A stretch of DNA of 64,000 bases from Fibrobacterales bacterium Fibro_02 (GTDB taxonomy: Bacteria; Fibrobacterota; Fibrobacteria; Fibrobacterales; Fibrobacteraceae), in NCBI GenBank assembly GCA_001603905.1, contig LVAE01000016.1:124001-188000 (forward strand). The letters run 5' to 3'. This document shows, piece after piece, positions 51,642 through 60,569 of the stretch. Both the position numbers and the translations under genes were made by a program. Numbering within the stretch: position 1 is the first letter of the stretch; every line of letters starts with the position of its first letter. The notes under the pieces are model-generated. The model had not been told where the DNA came from. It made no database searches and saw only the letters and a program-made list of their open reading frames with translations.

Positions 51642-53372
51642 ATGAGTGTTTGGAAATGTTCGGCGCCGGTAATGGGCGCGTTCGGATTGGCGTTTGCCGT
51701 GTCGTCGTTTGCGGCGGATTATGTTCCCCCTTCGACGGCTGTTTCGAAGATTAATTCTTACCGCGGTTATTCGGAGTTGACTAAAGCTGCGTCTGGTATG
51801 GATATCGACCAGTACACCTACAATATGACCACGTGGCAGATTGCAAACGGCGGTTTTTACAAGGCCATGGCCGACAAGTACAAGAGCGCCTACTCCGGCG
51901 GACAAAAGTCGGAATGGCGCGCCAAGGATGGTGGCGACCTCGGCACGATCGACAACAACGCGACTATTCAAGAAATGCGCTTGCTGGCAGTGCGTTACAA
52001 GGAGACGACCAACAACAATTACAAGGTCGCTTTCAAGACGAGCTTCAACAAAGCGGTGAACTTTTTACTGACCATGCAGCGTTCCAAGGGTGGGCTTCCG
52101 CAGGTGTGGCCCAAGCGCGGGAACTATTCGGACCAAATTACGCTGAACGACAACGCCATGATTCGTGCAATGGTCACCATGATGGATATTGCAAACAAGA
52201 CGTCTCCGTTTGATTCCGACATCATTGACGAGGCGACTCGCAGCAAGATGCAAGGGGCGATGGACAAGGCGATTGATTACCTGCTCAAGGCGCAGATTGT
52301 GAACAACGGAAATTTGACGGTGTGGTGCGCCCAGCATGACACGAACAGCCTCGCTCCGGTAGGTGCCCGCGCCTACGAACTCCCGAGTAAGTCCGGCAAC
52401 GAATCCATGGGCGTAGTGTGGTTCCTGATGAACTGGCCTAAACAGACCGAAGCAATCCAGAATGCGGTCAAGGGCGCCATTGCCTGGTACAAGAAAAACA
52501 GGTTGAAAGACAAGGCCTTTAGCAAGACGGCCGGCGTTGTAGACAAGTCGGGCTCTTCGCTGTGGTTCCGCTTTTACGAAGTGAATAGCGACGACTACTT
52601 TTTCTGCGACCGCGACGGAGCCAGTACCAAGACGCAGGACTTTATGAAAATTAGCGAGGAACGCCGCACGGGTTACCAGTGGGCGGGCGACTACGGCAGC
52701 GCAATCCTTTCGACGGAAGCCGCATATTTGGAAGCGCTCGAAAAGGCGACGGGTACTTATGTGGAACCGCCTCCTCCGGCGGCCATGTGCGGGAGCGATA
52801 CCTGCAAGACATTCATCGATGGCGTGAATTTCGTGGACATCAAGGGTGCCAAGGAAACGACGAATACGGGCTTTGTGGGCGAGGGCTACGCCAATGTAGA
52901 CAACGAAACGGGTAGCTACGTAACTTACGGCGTGACCGCTGCAAAGGCGGGCGAATACGATTTGACGATCCGCTTTGCAAATGGCGGCTCGGGTGCTCGC
53001 GGCTACGACATCTATGTGGGCGATGCGCTTGTCGTTCAAGGGGCGAGCATGGGCTCTACTGGCGGCTGGACCACTTGGGAGGCGCAAACCATTAAGGTGC
53101 CGCTCGAAAAGGGTTACAGCGAACTCAAGTTTACAAGTACGGGTAGCGAAGGCATGGCAAACATCGATTTTATCGGCTGGATGAGTGCCGACTTGTACGC
53201 CGGCGAAAAAGATATCGGTGGAACGACCGTGATCGGGACCCGCGCCGTGCAGGCTGTTCCGGCAAATGCTGCCGCCCGCTACTATGTAGATTTCGGTAGC
53301 CGTGACAACGCCGCAGGCGTTTACCTGAAAAAAGCGAACGGGAAAGTGTTTAAAGTGAATGGAAAGAGGTAG
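51642..53372 (+). CDS. Secreted pectate lyase (PL10-like) with a carbohydrate-binding module
   Basis: This 576-residue exported protein has a signal peptide (about 1-24), an alpha-helical polysaccharide lyase domain of the PL10 type (about 40-370; TLNDNAMIRAM, ERRTGYQWAGDYG), a CBM35/CBM6-like beta domain (about 385-525; DNETGSYVTYGV, WTTWEAQTIKVPL) and a short basic tail (NGKVFKVNGKR). It cleaves polygalacturonate by beta-elimination. The start follows GATGAGG. A pectinesterase gene lies 66 bp downstream, in the same direction, and would remove methyl groups so that the lyase can act. Confidence 0.88.
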   Translation: MSVWKCSAPVMGAFGLAFAVSSFAADYVPPSTAVSKINSYRGYSELTKAASGMDIDQYTYNMTTWQIANGGFYKAMADKYKSAYSGGQKSEWRAKDGGDLGTIDNNATIQEMRLLAVRYKETTNNNYKVAFKTSFNKAVNFLLTMQRSKGGLPQVWPKRGNYSDQITLNDNAMIRAMVTMMDIANKTSPFDSDIIDEATRSKMQGAMDKAIDYLLKAQIVNNGNLTVWCAQHDTNSLAPVGARAYELPSKSGNESMGVVWFLMNWPKQTEAIQNAVKGAIAWYKKNRLKDKAFSKTAGVVDKSGSSLWFRFYEVNSDDYFFCDRDGASTKTQDFMKISEERRTGYQWAGDYGSAILSTEAAYLEALEKATGTYVEPPPPAAMCGSDTCKTFIDGVNFVDIKGAKETTNTGFVGEGYANVDNETGSYVTYGVTAAKAGEYDLTIRFANGGSGARGYDIYVGDALVVQGASMGSTGGWTTWEAQTIKVPLEKGYSELKFTSTGSEGMANIDFIGWMSADLYAGEKDIGGTTVIGTRAVQAVPANAAARYYVDFGSRDNAAGVYLKKANGKVFKVNGKR

Positions 53373-53393
53373 CGCCCTTTAGTAGAAAAGGAG

Positions 53394-53414
53394 ATGCCGG
53401 GTCAAGCCCGGCAT
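53394..53414. repeat. ATGCCGGG/CCCGGCAT hairpin between the pectin genes
   Basis: An 8-bp perfect stem with a 5-nt loop sits in the 66-bp gap. A similar GCCGGAC/GTCCGGC hairpin is at 56675-56691. Confidence 0.65.
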
Positions 53415-53438
53415 GACAAGGAAGAAAGGAATGGTTTT

Positions 53439-55574
53439 ATGTTGAATGGTGTTACATCAAAAATCTGTCTACTTGCGACTTTAGGTCTCGCTATTTCTTC
53501 CTCCGCTGTCGAAAAAAAGAAGATTGATTTCGTGGTCGGTGTCGATGGCGATTTTAAGGCGGCCATGAGCAAGGCTGCGTCTTCGGGCGCGAGCGAATCG
53601 AACCATTTCGTTATCTTCTTCCCCGATGGCGAATACAACATCGGAAGCCTTACCGGCGACAGCAACCAGATGACGACTTTCACGGCGTCGAATACTTCGC
53701 TCGTGGGCCAGAGCGCCGACAAGACGGTTCTTTACAACAAGTCCATTAACGAAGGCATCAGCGTGACCGCGACACTCAAGGTGAGCGCGAACAGCGTGTA
53801 CATGCAAGACATTACGCTTTACAACAAGGCGAACTACGGGAACGAAGCCAACTGCGGCAGCGCCTGCCGCCACGATGCGCTCATGACGGTGGGCGACAAG
53901 CTTGTATACAAGAACGTAAAGCTCCTGAGTACGCAGGATACCTACTACACCAAGTTGAACAACAACAAGAAGGGCCGCAGCTACTGGGAAAATGGCCAAA
54001 TCGAAGGTACGGTCGACTTTATTTGCGGTGACGGCGACGTGTTTTTTGAAGGCACGAACCTGGTGATGCGCCGTAGCGGTGGCTACATTACCGCCTCGCA
54101 GAACAATACCGATTGGGGCTACGTGTTCAACAACACGACAATAACCGTGACGAACAACAGCTTTAACAAGACTTTCTATCTCGGCCGTTCGTGGGCTCGC
54201 GCCAAAACGGTTTTCTTGAATACAAAGATGGTGGCGGAACCCAAGGCCGAAGGCTGGGGGCCCGACATGAACTCCGCACCCGTTGTGTTCGGCGAGTACA
54301 ACAGTAAAAATGCTAGCGGCGGTGCAGTCAACACAAGCCAGCGCAAGACCTATTTTAATGGCGGCAAGGACGCTTCGACGGCGACCACGCTCAAGACGGT
54401 GTGGAATGCAAACGATGCCGCCAAGTACACACTCCAGAACGTGCTCAAGGGTAGTGACAACTGGGACCCGACCAAATTGACGGCACAGGTGAATGCTCCG
54501 AAAATTGAGCAGGAAGGGGCCGAAATTGTGTGGGCCGACGACGATAACGCTCGCGCTTGGGTGGTCTTCGTGAATGGCAAGTACAAGGCGAATGTGGTTA
54601 CGCCGAGTTTCTCGCTTGATGGCGTTGCAACGGGGTCCAAGATTTCGGTGCGTGCTGCGAACAGCATGGGCGGCCTCGGCGCGTATTCCAACGAAGTCGC
54701 AACAGTCGACGCGAATGTGACTTACTATAAGGTGACTCTTGGCGATGCCATCGGTGGCAAGGTGGAATCCTCGCTTTCGGGCAGCAAGGTTGCTGAAGGG
54801 AAAACGGCGACATTTACGGCCAAGCCGAATGAAGGCTGGACTTTTGCGGGCTGGAGCGGCAAGAGCGCTGCGGACATTGACGCAAGCAAGGCTGCAGTTG
54901 AAATCGTTGCGACAGGTGACATTGAACTTATCCCGAGCTTTGCGGCAGAGGGAACGACTGTGTTCCAGGTGGAAGACGGTATCATTACAAATGCCGCTGC
55001 AGAAAGCAACAATGCAGGGTTTAACGGAAACGGCTTTGTGAACTTTGGTGCAGGCGACTTGAGCATGGTGCAGGTTCCGGTTTATGCCGAAGTGGGTGGC
55101 GAATATGAAGTTGTCGTGCGCTATGCAAATGGCAGCGGCAAGGCGCGTAGCCTTGCGGCGGCTGGTCCAGGGGTTTGTCCCGCTGGAATTGACGGTTGCA
55201 AGAGCGCCGAAACAATGACCTTCGAGGCGACTACAAACTGGACGACTTGGGAAACCCTTTCGTTCAAGACGAAACTTTCCGCCGGAGCGGGTTACTTTAC
55301 CTTTGCGACGATTGGCGGCAACGATGGCCCTAATCTTGATCAGCTGGAATTGATTTTGGTCAAGGCGGACGAAACCACATCCGTTCGTGGAATTGCTGCA
55401 CCGAGTCTGCAACTGGTCCCGACAACTCGCGTGCGCCTGTTTACCTTGACGGGGCAGCTGATTCGCGAATCCCCGGGCTCGACCGTAAGCACCGAAAATT
55501 TGGCGCCGGGTGTGTACTTGCTGCAGCGTGGCGACGGATCCCTGCTCCGCCAGCAAATCATCCGCGTGAAGTAG
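53439..55574 (+). CDS. Secreted pectinesterase (CE8) with repeat, CBM and C-terminal tail
   Basis: This 711-residue exported protein has a signal peptide (1-21) and a CE8 beta-helix (about 25-340) with QDITLYNKANYG, STQDTYYTK, GTVDFICGDGDVFFEG and FYLGRSWARAK (conserved Gln, Asp and Arg). A bacterial repeat domain (WTFAGWSG, about 440-510), a CBM6/35-like domain (about 515-640), and a C-terminal sorting-type tail (RVRLFTLTGQLIRE, LAPGVYLLQ) follow. It hydrolyses methyl esters of pectin. The start at 53439 has AAGGA 8 nt upstream; the frame is open further, but that part comes from the palindrome. Confidence 0.88.
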   Translation: MLNGVTSKICLLATLGLAISSSAVEKKKIDFVVGVDGDFKAAMSKAASSGASESNHFVIFFPDGEYNIGSLTGDSNQMTTFTASNTSLVGQSADKTVLYNKSINEGISVTATLKVSANSVYMQDITLYNKANYGNEANCGSACRHDALMTVGDKLVYKNVKLLSTQDTYYTKLNNNKKGRSYWENGQIEGTVDFICGDGDVFFEGTNLVMRRSGGYITASQNNTDWGYVFNNTTITVTNNSFNKTFYLGRSWARAKTVFLNTKMVAEPKAEGWGPDMNSAPVVFGEYNSKNASGGAVNTSQRKTYFNGGKDASTATTLKTVWNANDAAKYTLQNVLKGSDNWDPTKLTAQVNAPKIEQEGAEIVWADDDNARAWVVFVNGKYKANVVTPSFSLDGVATGSKISVRAANSMGGLGAYSNEVATVDANVTYYKVTLGDAIGGKVESSLSGSKVAEGKTATFTAKPNEGWTFAGWSGKSAADIDASKAAVEIVATGDIELIPSFAAEGTTVFQVEDGIITNAAAESNNAGFNGNGFVNFGAGDLSMVQVPVYAEVGGEYEVVVRYANGSGKARSLAAAGPGVCPAGIDGCKSAETMTFEATTNWTTWETLSFKTKLSAGAGYFTFATIGGNDGPNLDQLELILVKADETTSVRGIAAPSLQLVPTTRVRLFTLTGQLIRESPGSTVSTENLAPGVYLLQRGDGSLLRQQIIRVK

Positions 55575-55600
55575 TGCTCATCCCTGGATTCTTCGAATCA

Positions 55601-55662
55601 GTCATTCTCGACCGAAGGAAGGGAATCCAGTACTGGATCCCGTCGCTACGCTCCAGGATGAC
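55601..55662. repeat. Dispersed palindrome with GTCATTCT/AGGATGAC ends
   Basis: The ends are GTCATTCTCG and GCTCCAGGATGAC; the inner arms GGAATCCAG and CTGGATCCC pair. It belongs to the same family as 2452-2536. It is in the gap after the pectinesterase gene. Confidence 0.7.
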
Positions 55663-55690
55663 CTTCTTAATTCCTTTTTTATAAAACTCA

Positions 55691-55731
55691 CACTTCACAC
55701 CCCGCACTTCACACTTCACACCCCACACTTC
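55691..55731. repeat. Tandem-like CACTTCACACCCC repeat
   Basis: CACTTCACACCCC occurs at 55691-55703 and 55712-55724, with partial copies between and after. It lies directly upstream of the promoter box of the next gene. Confidence 0.6.
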
Positions 55732-55741
55732 CTACTTTTAC

Positions 55742-55748
55742 TATATTG
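55742..55748 (+). promoter_or_regulatory. TATATTG box, gene at 55757
   Basis: TATATTG ends 8 nt before the ATG at 55757. No Shine-Dalgarno sequence is present. Confidence 0.35.
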
Positions 55749-55756
55749 CTCCCTGT

Positions 55757-56668
55757 ATGTTAGGTATTGAACAGAAAAAAGGAAATGACGACAACCTGTG
55801 CGGGCGCATGATTGCCTACGCCAAGATTTTGCCGAACCCCGATGAACGGGATAGCGGCACACCGTTTGATGACATGATCAAGAACGGGCTCTTGGCGCTG
55901 GAAGGTGATTTCCGTATGTTCTCACCGCGCGTACCTAGCAAGAAGGCGCTTGACCGAGCTGTCGATGACAAAATCAACGACATGCTGGAATCGATGCAGG
56001 CCGATGGCGTGGAACTCCCGTCCGATATGGATGTGGAACAGATGCGCGAACGCCTGCATGAACTTTCGAGTATGGAAGTCATCCCGATTCCGGCGAAAAT
56101 CGGTAACTTTACCCGCGAAGAAGACATTCTCGCCGAGGATGCCGATATCTATTACATCGGTGAGTTCATTGGTGCGGGGCAAGCTCACTTTTGCCTCACG
56201 ACGCTCCCGATTTATTACCAGGCGCGTTTTCGCGAACAGGCTCGCAAAAAAGAAATGGATTTCTTGAACGATGCTTTGGAACAAATCGAGTCGGGCGCAT
56301 TCATGGATACCGAAGACTTGCAGAATGATTCCGAAGAATTGTTCCCGAAGGGGCTTACATTGAACACCTTCATGGGCGATTTAGGCAAGCTCCTGAATAC
56401 GCGCGTGATTCCGTTCTTGCTTGCGCTTGAAACTGAAGAACAGTATAACGAACAAATTAAGCTGTTCTACGAATTTATGAAGGGCTATCCGGTTCAGGCT
56501 GATGTCAAGCTGATAGACCTTGCACTCCGTGACTTGCGCGAGAAGCGTGATTCGTCAATGGCTCGCAAACTGCTAGAACTGGGCTGCCAAAAGATTGACG
56601 CCATCTACAACGAAAATCCGCAAAAAGCCCGCGAAATCGGGCAAGAAATTGCGAAGTTCGCACAGTAA
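55757..56668 (+). CDS. Cytosolic protein of unknown function
   Basis: This 303-residue acidic protein has no signal peptide or membrane helix. I do not recognise a family. The N-terminus resembles a small regulatory domain (GRMIAYAKILPNP). Then come a charged helical region with MQADGVELPSDMDVEQMRERLHEL-type heptads and a segment IYYIGEFIGAGQAHFCLTTLP, and the C-terminal third is helical (ALRDLREKRDSSMARKLLELG). It is flanked by two different palindromic repeats and is probably monocistronic. Confidence 0.75.
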   Translation: MLGIEQKKGNDDNLCGRMIAYAKILPNPDERDSGTPFDDMIKNGLLALEGDFRMFSPRVPSKKALDRAVDDKINDMLESMQADGVELPSDMDVEQMRERLHELSSMEVIPIPAKIGNFTREEDILAEDADIYYIGEFIGAGQAHFCLTTLPIYYQARFREQARKKEMDFLNDALEQIESGAFMDTEDLQNDSEELFPKGLTLNTFMGDLGKLLNTRVIPFLLALETEEQYNEQIKLFYEFMKGYPVQADVKLIDLALRDLREKRDSSMARKLLELGCQKIDAIYNENPQKAREIGQEIAKFAQ

Positions 56669-56674
56669 TGATAT

Positions 56675-56691
56675 GCCGGACGAGGTCCGGC
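56675..56691. repeat. GCCGGAC/GTCCGGC hairpin between convergent genes
   Basis: A perfect 7-bp stem with a GAG loop, 7 bp after the stop of the unknown gene, is followed by TTATTT. It may end transcription from both sides and is like 53394-53414. Confidence 0.6.
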
Positions 56692-56717
56692 TTATTTGCT
56701 TGTGTTTTTAGTGAAAT

Positions 56718-58181
56718 TTATTTTTTAAGAAGAAAACCTGCGACAGACTTTTCCTTCACGAAGGTCTTCTGTGCTGCAGCTTGAACGTCTGCTGCCGTGA
56801 CTTTGTTGAGTTGCTCCGCCCAATTTAAGAAGAGGCGGTAATCGCCGAACATTTCGTACCAGGCGAGCATGGTCGCCACATTTTCCATATCGGTCAGGCT
56901 GCGTACGAGCCCGGCGTAGGCGCGGTTCTTGACCTTCTGAAAATCTCGTTCGGTCACGGGTTCGGTCTTGAGTTTTTCGAGTTCTTCCCACACGATTTTT
57001 TCGACTTTCGCTGGGTCTGCATCTGGCCGCATGTTCACGGTGACACCGAATTCCGAAATGTACTTGTTCGGGCTGTTGCTGGCACTCACGCTCACGGCAA
57101 GTTTTTCTTCTTGTACCAGGCGCTTGTAGAGTCTGCCGGAGCGGCCGTTCAAGACGCCTTCGGCAATGTCGAGCGGATAAAGAATGCTGTCGCCGACTTC
57201 AGGAGTCTTAAATGTCAATGCATACATGTTGGGTGCGTCGGGGCGCGTGACGGTCAGGCGCTTTTCGCCGGCCTGTTCGGGGTCGCGAATCGTGAGCGGC
57301 GGGAATGCTTCGCCGGTCGGAATCGGGCCAAAGTATTTCTTGACCATTTCCATTGTCGCGGTCGTATCGAGGTCGCCCGCCAAAACAAGGATCGCGTTGC
57401 GCGGCTTGTAATACTTGCGGTAATGTTCGTCGGCCATTTCGCGCGTCAAGTTCATGATATCGCTTGGCCAGCCGATAGTCGGCACGCGGTACGGGAAAGC
57501 CTCGTAAATCATGGAATTGAGTGTCTCGATGAATCGACCTGTCGGCTTGTCGTCGTAGCGCATGCGGCGTTCTTCGCGCACGACCATGCGTTCAGAATAG
57601 AACTCACGCAGCACGGCGTTCTGCATACGGTCTGCTTCGAGCCACATGAAAAGTTCAATCTTGTTCTTCGGAAGCGTCACGATATAGGCGGTCATGAGAT
57701 CGCTGGTGAAAGCGTTCAGACCTGTGCCACCGGCGGCCTGGTAAGCGCTCCAAAGTTCGTCCTTCACAAAAATCTTGCGGTGTTCGTTCACCACGGAATC
57801 GTGTTCGGCGGTGAGTTTCTTGACTGTTGCCGTGTCGCCCGCCAGAATTGCCGGGCGGATCAAGGCTTGCAGGCTATCTTGAGTGGCCATAAACTTGGCG
57901 TCGGCAATGCTGTCGGTTATGCCGACTTTCTTTGTGCCCTTGAAAAGTTCATGTTCCAAAATGTGTGCAAGACCCGATTTTCCCGGAACTTCGTGCACGG
58001 AACCCGTCACGTAGAACAGACGGCAACTTACCGTGGGGGCCTGCTTGTTCGGATGCAGAAGCACCGTGAGCCCGTTGGGCAAAATTTCCTTGTGTACTGT
58101 CAGGTTGACTTGGGCCTCCACCGGAGTCACAAACATCAATGCTCCCGCGATACATGCTACAATGCTGGAAAACTTTCTCAT
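56718..58181 (-). CDS. M16 family zinc metallopeptidase (catalytic subunit type)
   Basis: This 487-residue exported protein (signal peptide about 1-23) has the inverted zinc motif HILEH, His73-x2-Glu76-His77, followed by ELFKGTKKVG. The second M16 domain reads RLYKRLVQEEKLAVSVS, where the Tyr of the R/Y pair is Val, as in the zinc-bearing partner of heterodimeric M16B proteases. The complementary subunit type, with the Tyr but no zinc motif, is the lipoprotein at 2589-4169. It is 19 bp downstream of the cation efflux gene on the same strand, but has its own TAAATTC box 6 nt before the ATG. Confidence 0.9.
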   Translation of the reverse strand: MRKFSSIVACIAGALMFVTPVEAQVNLTVHKEILPNGLTVLLHPNKQAPTVSCRLFYVTGSVHEVPGKSGLAHILEHELFKGTKKVGITDSIADAKFMATQDSLQALIRPAILAGDTATVKKLTAEHDSVVNEHRKIFVKDELWSAYQAAGGTGLNAFTSDLMTAYIVTLPKNKIELFMWLEADRMQNAVLREFYSERMVVREERRMRYDDKPTGRFIETLNSMIYEAFPYRVPTIGWPSDIMNLTREMADEHYRKYYKPRNAILVLAGDLDTTATMEMVKKYFGPIPTGEAFPPLTIRDPEQAGEKRLTVTRPDAPNMYALTFKTPEVGDSILYPLDIAEGVLNGRSGRLYKRLVQEEKLAVSVSASNSPNKYISEFGVTVNMRPDADPAKVEKIVWEELEKLKTEPVTERDFQKVKNRAYAGLVRSLTDMENVATMLAWYEMFGDYRLFLNWAEQLNKVTAADVQAAAQKTFVKEKSVAGFLLKK

Positions 58182-58187
58182 ATTTTT

Positions 58188-58194
58188 GAATTTA
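58188..58194 (-). promoter_or_regulatory. TAAATTC box, M16 peptidase gene
   Basis: TAAATTC on the reverse strand ends 6 nt before the ATG at 58181. Confidence 0.35.
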
Positions 58195-58200
58195 GTAAAC

Positions 58201-59103
58201 TTATTTCACTTTCCGTTCATCATACGGGTCAATATGCACAAGCGCGTCGACTACGTTTTCTCCCGCCTCGATCATACGGCGTTCTACTTCTTCGGCCAAG
58301 TCGTGGGCGGCCAAGAGTGTCATGTCGGCAGGGACGACGACGTGCAAATCTACATGTAAATCAGAACCCACGTAACGCGTGCGGAACCCGTGAATGCTAA
58401 TTACGTTCGGACAGGCGAGTGCGATTTCCTTTAGCTTTTGGGCCACTTCGGCGCTCGCGCCTTCGTCGGCCACACGATGGATTCCCGGCCACGCAATTTC
58501 AAAGCCCGAATGCAGGATGAATACGGAAACGATAATCGCGCCTACGGAGTCTGCAAACCAAAGCGTCGGACAAAGAATCCCGAACAAGACTGCAATCAAG
58601 ACCGGTATGGAACTGTAGGCGTCGCTCCTATGGTGCCAAGCGTTTGCTTCGACGGCCTCGCTGCGGATGGCGCGCCCCTTTGCGCGCGTGTAGCGGAAAA
58701 GCGCCTCTTTCACGATGATTGAAACTGCTGCCATAATCGCCGCAATCCATTCGGGGTGCGACTGCTCGCCGTTCGTGAGTGCCACGACGGCATTGTAACC
58801 GAGGCCGAGACCCACGGCGCAAACCGCAAGTCCTATTCCGACCGAAATCAAGGTCTCGAATCGTCGGTGTCCATACGGGTGCTGTGCATCGGGAGGTGAA
58901 TTCCAGAAGCGTGAACCTACGATAATCGCGATGTCCGTGATAAAGTCAGAGGCGCTGTGAATGGCGTCGGCAATAAGTGCCTGGGAACCGCCCAAATAAC
59001 CCGCAAAAAACTTGCCCACCGACAAGACAACGTTCCAGCCGAGCCCCACCCACGTGACGCGGCGGACTTCTGCGGAATCATCTTTTTTTGCGATACGAGT
59101 CAT
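58201..59103 (-). CDS. Cation diffusion facilitator (CDF) transporter
   Basis: This 300-residue protein has six predicted helices and the CDF metal-site motifs ADAIHSASDFITD in helix 2 and HHRSDAYSS in helix 5 (His-x3-Asp), plus a cytosolic C-terminal domain (DLHVDLHVVVPADM, LVHIDPY). It exports a divalent metal such as Zn2+, Mn2+ or Fe2+ in exchange for protons. It precedes the M16 zinc peptidase on the same strand. An 8-bp inverted repeat just before the ATG (59104-59142) may be regulatory. Confidence 0.92.
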   Translation of the reverse strand: MTRIAKKDDSAEVRRVTWVGLGWNVVLSVGKFFAGYLGGSQALIADAIHSASDFITDIAIIVGSRFWNSPPDAQHPYGHRRFETLISVGIGLAVCAVGLGLGYNAVVALTNGEQSHPEWIAAIMAAVSIIVKEALFRYTRAKGRAIRSEAVEANAWHHRSDAYSSIPVLIAVLFGILCPTLWFADSVGAIIVSVFILHSGFEIAWPGIHRVADEGASAEVAQKLKEIALACPNVISIHGFRTRYVGSDLHVDLHVVVPADMTLLAAHDLAEEVERRMIEAGENVVDALVHIDPYDERKVK

Positions 59104-59142
59104 TGTTTGGTGAAATATAAAACTTTATAGTGCAACCAAACA
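59104..59142. promoter_or_regulatory. Inverted repeat before the CDF gene
   Basis: TGTTTGGT and ACCAAACA are perfect 8-bp arms 23 bp apart, directly upstream of the CDF ATG and around its TATATTTC box. It is a candidate operator or an mRNA hairpin. Confidence 0.35.
59112..59119 (-). promoter_or_regulatory. TATATTTC box, CDF gene
   Basis: TATATTTC on the reverse strand ends 8 nt before the ATG at 59103. Confidence 0.35.
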
Positions 59143-59186
59143 GGTTCCTTGTACATCTAAATATTCGAAAAACGGGTAAGACTTTC

Positions 59187-59194
59187 TATTTTTA
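59187..59194 (+). promoter_or_regulatory. TATTTTTA box, efflux adaptor gene
   Basis: TATTTTTA ends 10 nt before the ATG at 59205. Confidence 0.3.
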
Positions 59195-59204
59195 GGTAGC
59201 GTTT

Positions 59205-60539
59205 ATGAAAAAGCTTTTGAAAATCTTCATCATCCTCGTGATTCTTGGCGCTATCGCTTATGGCGTCAAGACGTTCTTTTTTTCGGCGAGTGCCGAAAAT
59301 GCCGCGGGCCCGCTCGTAAGTGCCAAGGTAGTGCAGACCACAATTTCGACCACCATTTCGGCAACGGGAACGCTGGAACCCGTCGACCAGGTGGAAGTCG
59401 GTACGCAGGTGTCGGGTGACATCGCCAAAATTTATGCCGATTTCAATTCCAAGGTCAAAAAGGGCCAGGTCATTGCGGAACTCGACAAGTCCAAGCTCAA
59501 GGCCACACTCGCGCAGGCCGAAATTGCCTACCGTAGCGCCGAAACCGACTACAAGTACAAGGAATCGACCTATAACCGCGTCAAGAAACTTTCCGAAAGC
59601 AATTCCGCAAGCGCTGTGGAACTTGAAACCGCTGAATACAATATGAATTCGGCGAAACTCTCCGTGGAACGCAGCCAGAACGAAGTCAATCAGGCCCGCC
59701 TTAACTTGAGCTATGCGACTATCAAAAGCCCCATTGACGGAGTGGTCCTGAAACGCGCCGTAGAAGTCGGCCAGACGGTGGCTGCTTCCATGAGCACTCC
59801 TACTTTGTTTGTAATCGCCAAGGACTTGAACCAGATGAAGGTGATGGCCGACGTAGATGAAGCTGACATCGGCCAGGTGAAACAGGGCCAACGCGTCACG
59901 TTCTCCGTGGACGCCTTCCAGAACGAAACGTTTAACGGTACCGTGCAGGAGGTTCGCCTGAATCCGACGACCACGAGCAACGTGGTGACTTACACGGTCG
60001 TGATTTCCGCTGAGAACCCGGAACAGAAACTGCTCCCCGGCATGACCGCGACCTGCACCATCGTGACGCAAGAAATCACCGATGCCATCGCGATCCCGGT
60101 GAAGGCGCTCAAGTTTACTCCTGCCGATGGCACCCCGATGGCAGAACCGCCCCAGGGCATGCGTCCGCCGCACGAATCTGGCGACAGTTCCTCCGTGAAA
60201 GATGGCCTTGCCAATGCGAATTTTAACGCCGGCGATGTCCCGAAGGGCGACTTCAAAAGGGGTAATTTCCCGCCCCCCGGCAGTTTCCCCAAGACCTTCA
60301 AGAAACGTGCCGACGGCAAAAAGCCGAGTGGCAACCTCGTGTGGGTAAGTATCGACGGTAAGGCCGCCCCGCGCCCCGTCAAGACAGGCATCAGCGATGG
60401 TGTGAACATCCAGATCCTCAAGGGACTTTCCGTGGGTGACTCCGTGGTCGTTAGCCAAGAAACCGTGGCTGCCACCAAGGAAAAATCCTCCGTAAGCAGC
60501 CCCTTCATGCCTAGCCCTCCGGGAAAAAAGAAGAAATAA
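59205..60539 (+). CDS. Efflux RND/MacA-type periplasmic adaptor
   Basis: This 444-residue protein has one N-terminal membrane anchor (about 5-25) and a lipoyl/barrel-sandwich domain (TISTTISATGTLEPVDQVEVGTQVSG in short blocks; SYATIKSPIDGVVLKR). A helical hairpin lies between the two lipoyl halves, and a beta-barrel contains the LLPGMTATC segment. An insertion at about 305-385 is rich in Pro, Gly and Lys. Such adaptors link an inner-membrane pump to an outer-membrane channel; the MacB or RND partner is not in the window. The next gene is a HIT-family gene with its own box, so this gene appears alone. Confidence 0.88.
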   Translation: MKKLLKIFIILVILGAIAYGVKTFFFSASAENAAGPLVSAKVVQTTISTTISATGTLEPVDQVEVGTQVSGDIAKIYADFNSKVKKGQVIAELDKSKLKATLAQAEIAYRSAETDYKYKESTYNRVKKLSESNSASAVELETAEYNMNSAKLSVERSQNEVNQARLNLSYATIKSPIDGVVLKRAVEVGQTVAASMSTPTLFVIAKDLNQMKVMADVDEADIGQVKQGQRVTFSVDAFQNETFNGTVQEVRLNPTTTSNVVTYTVVISAENPEQKLLPGMTATCTIVTQEITDAIAIPVKALKFTPADGTPMAEPPQGMRPPHESGDSSSVKDGLANANFNAGDVPKGDFKRGNFPPPGSFPKTFKKRADGKKPSGNLVWVSIDGKAAPRPVKTGISDGVNIQILKGLSVGDSVVVSQETVAATKEKSSVSSPFMPSPPGKKKK

Positions 60540-60554
60540 CGGTGGCAATTTTAC

Positions 60555-60561
60555 TACCTTG
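60555..60561 (+). promoter_or_regulatory. TACCTTG box, HIT gene
   Basis: TACCTTG ends 8 nt before the ATG at 60570. Confidence 0.3.
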
Positions 60562-60569
60562 TAATTATT

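Noticed and set aside
53481-55556. 691-codon open frame on the minus strand
   Set aside because: It lies opposite the pectinesterase, which has unambiguous CE8 motifs and a signal peptide; the antisense product is low-quality His/Arg/Val-rich sequence.
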